Part shown: positions 32,917 to 44,156 of the stretch, one piece after another
How positions within the stretch are numbered: position 1 is the stretch's first letter
Layout of the letters: the number at the start of each line of letters is the position of its first letter
Source of the DNA: Sanguinoderma infundibulare
Lineage: Eukaryota; Basidiomycota; Agaricomycetes; Polyporales; Polyporaceae
Assembly (NCBI GenBank): GCA_032821775.1
Contig: JAVLRN010000002.1
Location: 558,001-622,000, forward strand
DNA: 64,000 bases
Direction of reading: 5' to 3'
The notes under the pieces: generated by a model
The model's database searches: none
What the model saw: only the letters and a program-made list of their open reading frames with translations
What the model was told of the DNA's origin: nothing
Program-made: the position numbers and the translations under genes

Positions 32917-35635
32917 TATATGTGGGGAACGAAACTTTCAAGGTCTATCAAAGCTCTATTGCAGTACATTTCCGTTCCGAGGCCTGCAGCCCTACCCTTA
33001 AGGAAACTTGATTTCCGGCTCCCTCGCGTAGTACACGCCGGGCTCTGGAAGCCTGGAGTAGAATTCCTCCGCGTACTCCTCCAGCGTGTGCCGGGGGACG
33101 TCGGGGTACAGCGCGCGCGCGTCGAGAAAGCCGAGGCGCGTCACGTTCACGTTCGCGAGCGTGTTCTCGCGCAGGAAGTGGAGGTGGAGCATGTACTCGC
33201 TCGTGCCCTGCTTCATCTGTGCCGCCGCGTCCGTCGGGTCCTTCGCAACAGCCTCGCGGGCTTCTGCGCGCCACTGCTCGAGTTCAGATTGCGTCACCTG
33301 AGCATCGCCCGTCTACGTTAATGTTGGTCAAATGGCTGGTAGCACGGACAAGGCTTCCCGGGACGCGCAGAGCTTTCAGAGCGTCCCCATCGCCCGAGGC
33401 GCGCTCCTCGATCTCGCGCGCCTCGAGCTGCGTGCGCTCGTCCTCCCACAGATGCACTAGGCTGTTGAGGGTGCGGGGGTCTGCGAGTATGCGCGCGACG
33501 TAAATGCCGATGTGGTCGAGGTTCGTGAGCCGAGTGCGGCTGTCGCCCGCGCCGTAGAGGTGGCGCGACATCGTGAGCGCGCCCGGGCTTACGCGGGCGG
33601 TGGACTGAGAACGGGAGCCGGAATCGGAGCGGAGGGGCAGCGGGAGGTAGAGCTGCATCCACCAGCCGACGTCGATGAAGGTGTAGGGGAGGCAGAGGTG
33701 GTTGACGTACTCGCAGACACCGAGTTTCTGCGCGTCGGGTTCCCAGTCGTCAGTACCTAATCCACGAACCCGGTGAGGGACAGAGGGTAGAAGACGCACA
33801 AAGTCGTGCAAGGCGTGAACGCCTGGCGCGCCCGCGCTTGCGAAGTCGCAGGGGACGACACGTTGGACGGTCGGCCTTCGCGGCGGCGAAGAGGTCCTTC
33901 TGGAGCGCGACGAGCCAGGGGACGACGCAGCTGACGACGATGTCGACGCCGGCGAGGGCTTGCGTCAACTTGTCGACGCCGTCGGTGATGTCGCCAACGC
34001 GGATTTCGAAGCCTTTGGCGGCGAGTTCTTGGGTGACGGGCTTGGTGAGGGACACAGGGCGGATGAGGACTGTGATGCGCTGGGGAGAGGGGTGAGTTAG
34101 ATGAGCATGGTGAATGGATGGATGGGGGTCGAGGAAGGCGTGCGAAATTGCAGGACTTGAGGAGGCCTTGGACGATGCTCGTGCCGGTCCAGCCTGTCGC
34201 ACCGACAATGAACACGACAGGCTTCTCGCTGGACATGTTGCGCAGTGTAGGAGAGTCAAAGAGATGCGTTTCGATGCATTCGAATTATAGCTGCCGCAGA
34301 CGGTCAACTTCGTTCCGTAGGCCTTGTACGATGGTATCACCGCGCGAGCGATCCGCCCAGCATCTAGAAGTTGGGGAGATATGAGCGCTAAGCATTAGAA
34401 GCAATCCCATCCACGTACGTTTGGCTTACGCAAGTGGGCCCCAACCGAGCAGGTGTATGCTATGAAGTGTCATGACGAAGAGATGCTCGAGACGAGACGA
34501 GATTGTGTGCAACCCGGCCAAATATTCGTCTGGGGTACATAACGCACATACCGGAGGGCAATACCGACACCGCAGCAGGTGCAACCAGGAAGTCTATGGA
34601 CGAGCGAAATTTTGGGGGTGGACGACGTATTTCGGTGATAGATACGCTGTTGGGGTGCATGCTTTTCTTGGTTGTGATCACTATGCAATATGCAAAAGCA
34701 GGGAAATGGTGAGACGGTTGTGGTAGAATGTATGTATGTACGTGTACCCCAATGCTTTTGACGAATCTCAAGGCCATCCGTTACTTGCAACATAAATACG
34801 ATACAATCCAATCCAGCATGTCGTGTCTACCTAGACCGTTTCAGCTTGGTCTCGGTGCGTATATGTAGCGTTATCGATCTACCGAATCGGAACTCGATGG
34901 CTCGAGGAAGCGTTGAACGGAAAGATGAGAGGGGATGCAGCAAGAGTCGGAGCGTATCTCGTCGTGGGCTTTCATTTCACGCTACTATCGGACCGGGAAG
35001 CAAACACTGTTAGCACGATCCCGCGTCGAGGCTTCTGGGGAACTCGGATGGTCTCAACTCACCCGCACGAATCGCAATCAAACACTCCCCCTCCGCAGCA
35101 TGCCCGTACCATCCACGTCATCGCCAAAGTCACCTGTGCAAAGTCACCATGATCACGGATAGTTGTTGCTGGAAAACTTCGAAGCATCATGCCCATCGCA
35201 TCATCTGGATCAATATTTCCTCAGGCATGCCAGTCACAATATCAGGTCAGATGTAGTAGCGCATATAGCAGGGAGCGATGCAACGGTGGGAGCGCCTGGC
35301 GAGGAGAAAAGTTCCAAATTGGAAGCGCCTTCCATACAAGGACACCGACGTCCGTGGGAATGCATCGCCACTGTACCGATCTGGCGCGTGCCAGCGCAAC
35401 GTTTGAACATGAACCGCCTTCATCAAAGACATCCGCCAGCTGGTAGGGTTCGCGTCATACGACGAGCTAACTGTGCATGTATGCCCCGCTCGGCTCCCGA
35501 TTATGTGAATCTGTTGACCAGCGTGTTGATCAGTGATACATTCGTCTCCTATCGGTGATGCAAAATCGCCACGTACCAGGCTACCTCACCCGGACTCGAG
35601 AATTGCACAAGTTCGCGACGGTAGCCGGCCAGCCA
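32917..35635. repeat. Segmental duplication, NmrA block, right copy
   Basis: Inverted counterpart of 1812-4247. Similarity runs through the NmrA gene, its 5' flank and about 1 kb beyond. It ends near 35635 where the right copy reads GGTAGCCGGCCAGCC and the left copy departs. Indels of several to tens of bases separate the copies throughout. Confidence 0.85.
32998..34236 (-). pseudogene. NmrA-like NAD(P)-binding protein, right copy, frameshifted
   Basis: Partner of the left NmrA gene. Start ATG at 34236 with the intact GATGWTG motif; stop TAA at 33000-32998. This copy keeps the 17 residues (VDKLTQALAGVDIVVSC) lost on the left, and a full open last exon (LEQWRAEAREAVAKDP through EPEIKFP) where the left has two TAGs. 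Its own lesions: about 5 nt missing near 33872, shifting the frame just before the VVPCDFAS block, and an intron-1 donor of GC (34143-34142) instead of GT. The TATA box is also altered. GC donors can splice, but the frameshift should prevent a full protein. Confidence 0.8.
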
Positions 35636-36127
35636 GATCGATTATTTACGCCCCGCCTCCTACTCGTATCGTTCGTGGCCCCATTCCTGTCAAATCTACC
35701 CCTCTGGGGAGTCTACCGTCGCTTGACGCGTCCCTGCGACTCACCAGCGAATGCTTGCGACATCCGACTACTATTTTCCAGTGGAACGCCGATGTGTCGC
35801 GAGCGTACTCTTCCTTGCCACCATTATCTCCTGCTCGTTCGCCACCCACGCAGGTTCCAGTCGCGACGAGTTCCCAGGCGCGATATCTCGGACGAAGGGG
35901 ACGAGAACCAGCCTGTGGACGGACCGATCTACTTGTGTCACGCCGCTGAGTGATGGCGACATGTTCGGACTTCTCGCTCAGCGGCGTGCAGTCTGCACCG
36001 CTTGGCACGCTTGCGCTGGACGAGGTTCCTTTAGCATCCCCGATCACCTCCCACGCCGATCCCGTCGGACGACAAGCACAACTTCGACGATCTCTACCTC
36101 GACGTCGATCCCGGCCTCTCTCGACCG
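35636..36127. other. Spacer, nothing recognised
   Basis: Open frames overlap on both strands but lack family features. It may hold the 5' flank of repeated-gene copy A, which begins near 36128. Confidence 0.4.
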
Positions 36128-37289
36128 TTGCACCTGGACGACACGGCTGATCTGGAGCATGAAGACAAGGAGACTGTCCCGATGGAGGATTACGACCCGA
36201 ATGAGGACAAAGAAAACATGCGTCCGTCTGACCGAGCGACCCACCCGCCGAAGGTTCTGGCTCCCCGGCCGACCTTAACACCACGCTCGAGCCGTTCCAC
36301 GAAGAGACCGAGAACTCCGTCGTTCCAGTCCTCCTCGCCTCCGTCCAGACAGCGGGGTTCGATCAACTCTTGGAGGAAGCCTCGTCGTCGTCTGGGAACC
36401 CGACACACGACTGCGGACGCCGCACAAGCACCGCAGCGCGCACCGCCACTCGCTATTGCCCCTCAGACGGCGGCCTGTCTGACTCGCGCTCCGGAGCGGG
36501 GTCGATGTGCGACGAGTCGCCGGGCACTTCAAACCCTTCGCTACGCGCAGAGCGCTCGCAGCGCCGGATAAGGGAAAGGGCAAGGCAGGTCCGTCGAAGC
36601 CGCGCCAACCTCTGTCCACAGTCAAGTTCGAAGAACCGTACGCGCAGTCGCCGAAAGTCGCGGGGAAGAAGCGCACAAGGGCGGAGGCAAAGCCGGAGGA
36701 GAGGGAGAGCGAGGACTCGGACCCGAGGGCGGCGGTGCGGAGGCTCGAGGCGCTGCTACCGAAGCGAAGAAGCCGCGGGTGGCTGAGCCAACGAAGAAGG
36801 AAAGGGGCAAGGGCAAGGGGAGGGAGAACGTTTCTGAGAGCACGGACAGCGAGGATGAGAAGGTGGACAATGATTCATCGCCGCCGAAGCCACCTGCTCG
36901 TACAGCACGGGGGAGGGGTCGCGGACGAGGGCGAGGTCGCGGAAGGGCAGGTGCCCCGGTCACAAATGGGCACGCGACTGCTTCGTCGTCCAGGGCACGG
37001 TCGACGTCGCGAGGCCGGCCACCGACGTCGAAGGGGAAGGGGAAGGGGAAGGGGAAGGGGAAGGGGAAGGGGAAGGGGAAGGGGAAGGAACGTGCAATGG
37101 AGAAGTTGATCCTGACGAGGACAGGGTGCGTGATCCACCATTATGCTGTTGAGGTGGAACTCAGAGCTGAGGGAATCGTGATGGTCATTGCAGGAGAGGG
37201 CGCGCCGGCGTCAGGAACGGATCGAGTACTTCCGGAAGCTCCAGGAGTACAGCCTGGCGAAGGAGGACGTGTATGTGATCTGAGCGGTT
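36128..37289 (+). pseudogene. Multi-copy basic RG/GK-rich nuclear protein gene, copy A
   Basis: Same gene as copies at 48.0-48.8 kb (B), 60.95-61.48 kb (C) and 42.28-42.46 kb (D). In order: acidic N-terminal part with PMEDYDPNEDKENMRP, Ser/Pro-rich stretch, PDKGKGKAGPSKPRQP, VAGKKRTRAEAKPEE, DPRAAVRRLEALLPKR, an acidic SESTDSEDEKVDNDSS, an RG repeat (ARGRGRGRGRGRGR), RSTSRGRPPTS, a GK repeat, and across an intron QERIEYFRKLQEYSLAKEDV ending YVI. Two frameshifts against other copies: 4 nt missing near 36768 and 1 nt near 37105. The composition suggests a nuclear DNA- or RNA-binding protein with AT-hook-like RGRP. I do not recognise the family. Confidence 0.65.
37031..37088 (+). repeat. GGGGAA hexanucleotide array inside copy A
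   Basis: Nine or so tandem GGGGAA (AAGGGG) units encode the GK repeat. Copies B, C and D have only about two units here, so the array expanded in copy A alone. Confidence 0.9.
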
Positions 37290-37344
37290 TCGGTTACCGT
37301 CCATCTCGGTGATTGTTTACGATATCGGGTTCTTGTTTGTCTCT

Positions 37345-37484
37345 GGGCATAGGGGGTGAGGACGCCATTAGGCAGTGCGCCGAATATATCAAGGAACCGC
37401 CACACATCGCTGAGCGCAGGGGGGAATCGCTGAAGAAACGCGAGCGGTTAGAGACGGCGCGGCAGCAGCTGTTCGAGGCGTTCC
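37345..37484 (+). pseudogene. Dynamin-like GTPase, last-exon fragment
   Basis: Inverted duplicate of the 3' end of the dynamin gene (9383-9530). It starts abruptly after GTTTGTCTCTG, which belongs to the 3' flank of copy A, and encodes EDAIRQCAEYIKEPPHIAER to the stop TGA at about 37484. No GTPase or stalk sequence accompanies it. The frame is undisturbed here, unlike in the parent gene. Confidence 0.85.
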
Positions 37485-37738
37485 TTTGAAAGTGGCGGTA
37501 TGGGTGTATCACGAGTTGAGCGGGTCAAAGTATCCGTGTTTGAGACAATTACTGTACTAGGATTGGTTAGATCAAGTTGTTGGGTTTGATTTGCATCTAA
37601 CACAGCAGCAGCAGAATTGATTTGGGGCGCCCGCCGCCCGGAAGACACAGCCGTGGACGGATGATATTTGACCAGTCCGCCGTCCAGTTCGATTTCCTGA
37701 CCACTGCTGTCCAACGTCGCTTCAGCGTTCCTCTCAGG

Positions 37739-39279
37739 ATGACTTCGCATTCTCGACTCTCTGACATACATGTCCCTGTCGAGGTGTGCGAACACGTTAT
37801 CGACATGTTGGAGTCTTTCTTACTTGGCGACCTTCTCGACGATAGCAACACCCTCAGCAGCTGCGCCCTCGTATGCCGTGCCTGGCGCACGCGCGCACAG
37901 AAGGTCCTTTTTTACTCTGTGCTGCTTTGCGATGCATCCGCCCTGCGCAAATTCTCCGCAGTTATCGACGCCGGGCCCCATCTTGCCACTTACGTCCACG
38001 CTCTCAATCTCACTGGACGCTCTCTCCATACCACCAGAAGCATTCTAGCATTATTTCCCCCAGCCCTGCAAGGCAAGCTTCCAAACCTTGAGGAACTCAC
38101 AGTCATACACATCACCGAACTCGACGCCTGGTATCCCAAGACCGTGTCAACGTCGACAACAACATCGGCCCAGAGGCACTGTCTCTCATACGTCCCGCTC
38201 CACCCTCGCTTTCCTTTCCTGCTCTCCGCTTTCGTCCAGATCCGTACCCTGTATCTGTTCGACATCACATTTCCATGTTTTAGTGACTTCGCCAGGATGG
38301 TTCACTCCCTCTCCAGCTTGGAGGCAATGATCTGTCGCGGAGTTCAGTGGAGTTCCCTTGGTGTTCTGCCGGCGTGCATGAAGCGGGTTGCAATCAGTGG
38401 ACGGGATAGGAGTTCTTCGTCGAGCTTTGCGCATAACCTTCGAGAGTTATCTGTGCGTTCATTGCTTTTCTCTTTGACAGATCCAAGTAACACCCCTCTG
38501 TAGCTCTCATCGCTCGACATACATGGGACCGAAGAGGCTGATATCGGCATGCGGGCCTCGTCTGACAGCATTGTCGCTCAGCATTCCCTGCAACGTCGAT
38601 TCAGAACAACTCCACTGTAAGTCGGATCAACGAATTTACCTACGTATACTGCAAGAGTGCGACTGACTTGTCGCTGCCTCGCAGCTGATACCGATCAGGA
38701 GACAGGGCCGGACATTGACCTGAGTCTTTCCTCGAACCTCGCCGAGCTACACGTCTGGCAGACTCCAAGGTCCACGATGGATCCACAGTCCATGGACACA
38801 CTCAGAAGGATGTTCCACTCATGGAATGGTCGGAAAGCTGACCAAACCCTGAAGGTGTCTGCCGAGGATGGGCGTTCATTCACGCGAGATGAGTTTGTGA
38901 ACGCACTTCGTGTATTCGGCGGCGTTATCGAGAACACTCGATGGGAAGAGGGTGAGGGATTGTATGGGGAGACCGTCGATACTGCAGACAAGGCAGATTG
39001 TTTGCGACAGTCGACGGTGGTTGTCGTGGTGTACGACAGGGACAATTGGCGAGAATGGTGGTGGAAGCACGTCCAGGAGTGCTTCCCGATGTGGTCGAGA
39101 TCGGGAAGGCTTGACCTGGAATGCCTGACTCGTGAGTATCGCTACCCTCTACTATAGCTGTCATTTCCTCTTTCTGGAACTAGCTAACATGTGTTGTATA
39201 TAAAGCAATCTACAACGATGAAATTTGGGCCGACGAGAAGGTCGGACAAACAGAACGTAAGCCTCTGCTGACTAGCTAG
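37739..39279 (+). pseudogene. F-box protein, right copy, long but frameshifted in exon 2
   Basis: F-box proteins link substrates to the SKP1-cullin ubiquitin ligase. Start ATG at 37739 (MTSHSRLSDIHVPVEVCEHV); F-box-like helix at residues 10-45; then ALVCRAWRTRAQKVLFYSVL and a leucine-rich body as in the 53.1-kb gene. Exon 1 ends near 38450 (GTGCGT), exon 2 is about 38510-38610, exon 3 begins near 38686 and ends near 39131 (CLT), and exon 4 runs to TAG at 39277-39279. In exon 2, about 8 nt near 38538 are missing against the paralogue, so the conserved ISACG.RLTALSL stretch is in another frame from exon 1. Aromatic WREWWWKHVQECFPMW near the end is conserved. Without the indel the gene would make about 450 residues, so it is either recently broken or uses a splice I missed. 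Confidence 0.65.
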
Positions 39280-39579
39280 TATATAACATTGTCTATCACT
39301 TACACCACACTGTCAGAAAAAAACCATCCTTGTCCATTACCCCCGAGTGTGCTAGGGCTTCCGGCTGATGCATGAATCACACAGCTACAGCGATGTAGAC
39401 GTATTAACTACGGGCTTCCGGAAAGGGAGAAAGGCGTCCATTCCAAGGCATGATGGCGGGGGATACATATCAGAAGATAATAGACGTTTCTGATAGTCTT
39501 GGGATAGGTACAACTATACGATGTCGAGGGTTTCCCTGTAAATGAACACAGGAGGTCATCACGGGGTTCTTCGCAAAGC

Positions 39580-41825
39580 CACTACTCCCACATAATGAAC
39601 GTTATCTGCCACACAATCTCGTTGATGTAGTCGTGCAAAACATCCTTGTTCCAGATGTCTGCCCCCTGCAACCAAACATCAGCAACCGCGGGAACGATGG
39701 TAACTTCACACTCAGGCGCACCTGAACTAGGATCGACAGCTGTCCCTGCATCGACCCACGCATGCCCAGTGCTATCGATGCTCTCTCAGTCAGCCACCCA
39801 ACGCGCGCCGCACGAACCCAAACACTCACGGTATGAACTACTTGCTCCCCACCCGGCATGCCATATGCACCTCCTCGACCCTGATCACCACCTCCTCGCC
39901 CGGCCTCGCATCCCTTGGCCACACCGCCGCGGTGTAGTTCTCCACCCGCCCCACGTTCGTCATTGTCGGCGCGTACGACCCCGGACCGCCCTCAGGCTCG
40001 ACCTCGCTGGTAGGCGAGAGGACCGGCGCGACCACGGAGAACAGGTGCGGGAGGCACGGGTCCGCGAGCCATTCGTCATACTGCTCCTTCGCCTGGCGCA
40101 TTGCCGCAACGAGCCGCGCCTTGCCGGAGAGCGGTCCGAGGGGCGCGTAGTCGATCCGGAAGAGCGTGAACATGAAGCAAGACACGACATGCTTCCGCCT
40201 GTCGACGGTGCGCGGGAGGCGGTCAGTGATCGCGATCCTGCCCAAGGCGAACGCGTCAGTGTCAGGATACGCAAAAATAGACTAGAGAGCAGGTGGCGTA
40301 CAGGTTACCGCCCTTCAGGGTGGCGGTAGCGATCTTGTCAGCCGGGACGGGGTTCTGCTCGAATGTTGCAAGGGCGCGGGCCGCATCGACCAGCTCGGAG
40401 AACGTGAATCCAAGCACCTTGACCGCCTGGGCGATCTGCGCCGTTTCTTGCGCCGTGAACTTGATAGGGAGTCGGTGTGCCCCTGTGGGGCTCGCGCCGG
40501 ATGTGTCACAGTCGAGGCCGTGAGAGGGCTGCCCATAAAGTCAGTCAGATATCGCATTTGAATGGCCATCTCGGGTCATACCGTCGGGTTTGCCAACGAC
40601 GCTGTGAACTTCTCCACAAGCGCCACGCCATTGGTGCCCCAATCCTCCCGAGGACCGCCGGTCACGGTGACCGGGCCGGGAGGGAGGTTCTTGTGCTCCC
40701 TGCCCCAAGCGAGGTCCGCGACGCTCTCCAAGCCCGGGGTCGACATCCATTCCAAAAGCAGCGAAAGCACGTTCATCGCGGGCCTCGCGTCCATGATCGA
40801 GTGGCTTGTGTGCAAGAACAGGCAATACTTGTTGAGCGTGCCGTCAGGGCGGGTAAGGTAGACGCGAAAGTACTGCTCGGAGCCGTCGGCGAGAACGTAA
40901 GGGATCTTGTGCTTGTCGACAGTGGACTGGAAGAACGACGCGGGGTCGATCGGGTCCGGGAGGTAGTAGACGGCCTTGTCGGCCCAGGCACGCGCTGCGT
41001 CGACGTTCGCCAGGGGCGCATATACCCAGGATCCGAACTCGGGGTGATGGAGGCCTCGCTCGACGGTCGCGGCTACGAGCGGGCACTCGAATCTATGCAA
41101 ATGCTGAATTAGTTCTTTTGTGGATCCTCGCGGTCAATGCGCTGCGCTCACCGGAGCCTGACTACGGCTTCCTTCACGCGAGCCTCGATGTCGCGTGCAT
41201 GAATTGTAGTGGTGAACTGGACGCCCATGGCGAACTGGCTCAAGCTGCCGTTTTCGCGAGTAAGACCCAATAGCACGACCTGAGCTCAATACGGTACTCA
41301 CCCGTCTTGCATTCGCATCGACTGGTCTGTCCATATCTCTGAAGCGAGAAGAGGTCTGTATACAATGACTGAGCATCAAAGCTACGTTCCATGGGATGAC
41401 ACGTACCGAGTGTATGCGTTGGTCGCGCCTGAGTGCTGTTCCCATTGTGGTTCTGGCCCAGACATGTCGAGGAGGATTGTTGGGACTGCGAGTGAAAGTA
41501 GTAAGGATAAAGTGGGTCTGCCGAGGCCAACCTGAACGAGGAGGGTGGTTTTAAGCCACACCGGTGAGTCAAGGCGCGCTCCCGCCGCTACAACATCGTC
41601 TTCCACGACCGATCACAGAACGACGGCCATCGCTGGATTCGGCCCTGAAGATGCCGTGCGATTCATTTGAAGCTGGTGCAAACGCTGGTGTTGTATCCGT
41701 TTTACGCGCACCAGATGATTCCTGTCCTTGTACTTCCTTGTCCCGTTGAATACAGCTCTATTCGACCAGAATTTGGTGAGACGGCTCCCGTCGTGCTCTC
41801 TAATGTGTTCAAGTGTTCCCGAGCG
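39580..41825. repeat. Segmental duplication, acyltransferase block, right copy
   Basis: Inverted counterpart of 4250-6453, including about 350 bases upstream of the acyltransferase start. The outer edge is near 41825, where CACTTGAACACATTAGAGAG is the last shared run. Confidence 0.85.
39582..41465 (-). CDS. HXXXD-type acyltransferase (condensation/CAT-like fold), right copy
   Basis: Start ATG at 41465 (MSGPEPQWEQHS). Exons run on the minus strand with GT-AG introns in phase and no stop: exon 1 to 41407; a short exon with DMDRPVDANA; one with LSQFAMGVQFTTTIHARDIE; a long one (41100-40595) with the catalytic HSIMD (HXXXD) at about residue 165; then PSHGLDCDTS through LKGGNL; then IAITDRLPRTVDRRKHVVSC. 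This frame stops at 39840-39838 after CRVGSK, giving about 415 residues. A further homologous segment (GSMQGQLSILVQ, intron, GADIWNKDVLHDYINEI) continues to 39582 in a different frame and resembles the usual C-terminal end of the family. The real end is therefore uncertain. It probably acylates a small-molecule hydroxyl or amine; the substrate is unknown. Best preserved of the two copies. Confidence 0.72.
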
Positions 41826-42274
41826 GTAAGTGAACAACCCCGGCGCAACCGGTGACGTCGTTGGGCGTGTGGATTGGACCTGGTGGCCGGGTTTCCAGCC
41901 GATCCAAGCCCACACCCCGGAGCGAGAGTTCACATCGTCGCCATAAGCTATACCCATAGCGGAAAGGGCTGTAGTCAATAATCCGATACGCACCCCTTGC
42001 ACGAAGGGGGAAGCACGGTTGAACTTGAGGATACGACGCACACTGACACTAAGTCTTCGTTCAAAAAAGTCTGTTCATGCCCCACAGAAGATGACCATTC
42101 CGTTACGCCATACGCGTAAGCTGATTGTCTGTGTCGAAGCGATTGTGGAGGAGCGAAAGCGTGCCCAGGATGTCGGGTAGGACGATGATGACGATGATGG
42201 TTGTGGTGAGGACCCAGAGATCACGATCGCGCCAGCTCCGAGTTCTGTTTTAACGGCAGAATCACGCATCGCAC
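41826..42274. other. Unique and shared spacer between the acyltransferase block and copy D
   Basis: 41826-42060 is not seen elsewhere in the window. A minus-strand open frame crosses it (GLLTTALSAMGIAYGDD) without recognisable family. 42060-42210 is repeated in inverted form at 59810-59990, including the stretch LHNRFDTDNQL in one frame. Confidence 0.5.
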
Positions 42275-42460
42275 ACCTCGTCCTCGTCAGGATCAACTTC
42301 CTCAGTCGCACGTTCCTTCCCCTTCCCCTTCGACTTCGACTTCGGTGGCCGGCCTCGCGACGTCGACTGTCTCCTGGGCGCCGGAGTAGTCGTGCGCCCG
42401 TTCTTGACAGGGGCAGCCGCCCTCACGTGCCCTCGCCCTCGTCTGCGACCGGAGGGGAGT
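42275..42460 (-). pseudogene. RG/GK-rich repeated gene, fragment D
   Basis: Only the exon coding for RGRGHVRAAAPVKNGRTT through STSRGRPPKSKSKGKGKERA and EEVDPDEDE is left, followed by a GTGTGC donor-like site. Its frame agrees with copy C, so the two together give the ancestral frame in this segment. The upstream exons and the last exon are missing. Confidence 0.65.
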
Positions 42461-42699
42461 ACGCGGACTTGGAAATGATGTTGGACTTTGCCCAGTCGTG
42501 CGCTGCCCTCCGGTGCTCCACGCTCTACTGAAGGGATGTCAGTCGCGAACGGAACGACACTTTGTTAGCGGGAGGTTCGAGGAATGAAGACCGAGAGTAA
42601 GGGCGCCTGCCAGTGATCAATTGAATCGTTGTATGCTTTGAGCGTCGATAAAGCACTATAGCTACATACCTTTGTCGTTTCGCTGATGGAAGAGATGGT
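42461..42699. other. Spacer, nothing recognised
   Basis: Short spacer between fragment D and repeat unit E1. No gene or further repeat was recognised in it. Confidence 0.35.
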
Positions 42700-43930
42700 C
42701 TGGGGGATCTCTAGCGATTCGGAACTGGATTAGAGGACGGACCGGACGGACATGCGGACCGACGGTGCCACGTGCCGTGCAGACTGCCTCGCGTCGAAGC
42801 ACGGCCGCTCCTGTCTCTGTCTCTCGGCCACGGTGGACTTTTGAGTGTTTCTCTCACTTGTCTGCCTCGGTCACGTCGCCGTGCAAGTCATGCTCGACTT
42901 CATATATTCAACCTAGCCGCCATCAGCCAGACTGCCTGTCCCACACGCCCTCCTACCGCCCTTCAACTCAACACTGGCCGACCCGCAGTACCTGTACCTC
43001 GCCCGGTCGTGTTGCGCTGGCTGGATATCCACATACGTTCCTAGTTGCAGTTTCCGCTCTCCTGTCCCATGCCGATCCACCCGTAAGTACTAGTCCCCAT
43101 CGCATTCTCGCTTTCGCTCACCCTCAATGCGCTCGAGCACAGTCAATAATTTCCGCCGTACTGTCCAAGACGCTTTGCATCAATCCGCTCACGCGACCGT
43201 AGACTACGCCAGGAGTTCCATGCGGACAGCATGCACGATCGAGACGCAGACCGCGAACAGCGAATAGTACGTACTCTACCCCTTGAACAATGCCTGCTGT
43301 GAATGAGCAGAGGATGCGGCGGAGCTCGTTGAGGGCACATCTTTGGGGCGCTTCCCGCTATCATCATCCGAGTCCAGTCGGCGTCGAGCTTCGCTTTCGT
43401 GAAGCAGGCGTGACTGGGTACGAGCGAGCTCCGACTGCCTGTCTCTGTCTCGCGGGTATCGGCCTGCCAGCGACGCGCTCACTCCACACCGATGCGCGCG
43501 TTCAAGGATCGTCTCCCAGCGGGGCTGTCGCCGTTCAGGCTATGTTTGCATGTCTTGCAGAAGATCCACGGCCTAGCCGCGCGGCCTGTCTGCCTGTCAG
43601 ACATGATGTGTCGACCATCGGACAAGGGGAACTGTCTCTATTCCATTCGTGGCGCCAGGCTTCTCGATGGGCACGGAGCGGGTTATCAGGTCACTGGACC
43701 GGTCTTCTGCGGAGCTGGCATCGACACGTACTTTACACGTACTTTAGCTGAGCTCGCAATGATTACCTCCAGTGCTTCGCCCTCGTACGCTGGCATGTTC
43801 CTCAAGATCATCCTCCGTCCCTACGATCGCAAGCCTGTAACATTCAGGTGAGCGAGCCTTGCGCTTCGCGTACGTACCATTCGCCTGTCCAGTCTTACTG
43901 TTTCTCTCAGTCAACGTATAGGTTACTGTC
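42700..43930 (+). repeat. Dispersed repeat unit E, copy 1
   Basis: Matches 49130-50600 in the same orientation at moderate identity. Shared landmarks: GGACATGCGGAC near the left edge, CCGTAAGTACT (a donor-like site) at about 43080 and 49500, and a later coding-like section with RETGI/REAGVTGYERA, then MICRPSD/MMCRPSDKGNC, then a run ending in a GTGAGCG donor-like site near 43850. Frames are broken in both copies. I do not recognise the encoded protein, and no terminal repeats or target-site duplications are visible. Confidence 0.6.
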
Positions 43931-44156
43931 AAAGCGGAGAACGCACCGCCGTAGGCGTGCGAGATGCCAGAATCGATAATGATGGCCTTTTCCCCGCACC
44001 TGGAGACGGTTTTCTCCGCCGAACATCAACTGCTATCCGAAAGCATGGACATGAGCGCGATACCTCCCCGAGCACATTCCCGGGGACACAATGGGACAAG
44101 TAGACTTGCGTCGAGGTGCTCGACTTTCCCCCACATTCCTCTCTACTATGCCACAA

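Noticed and set aside
37031..37088. GGGGAA run as a telomere-like repeat
   Set aside because: Fungal telomeres are usually TTAGGG; this run is in frame inside a repeated gene.
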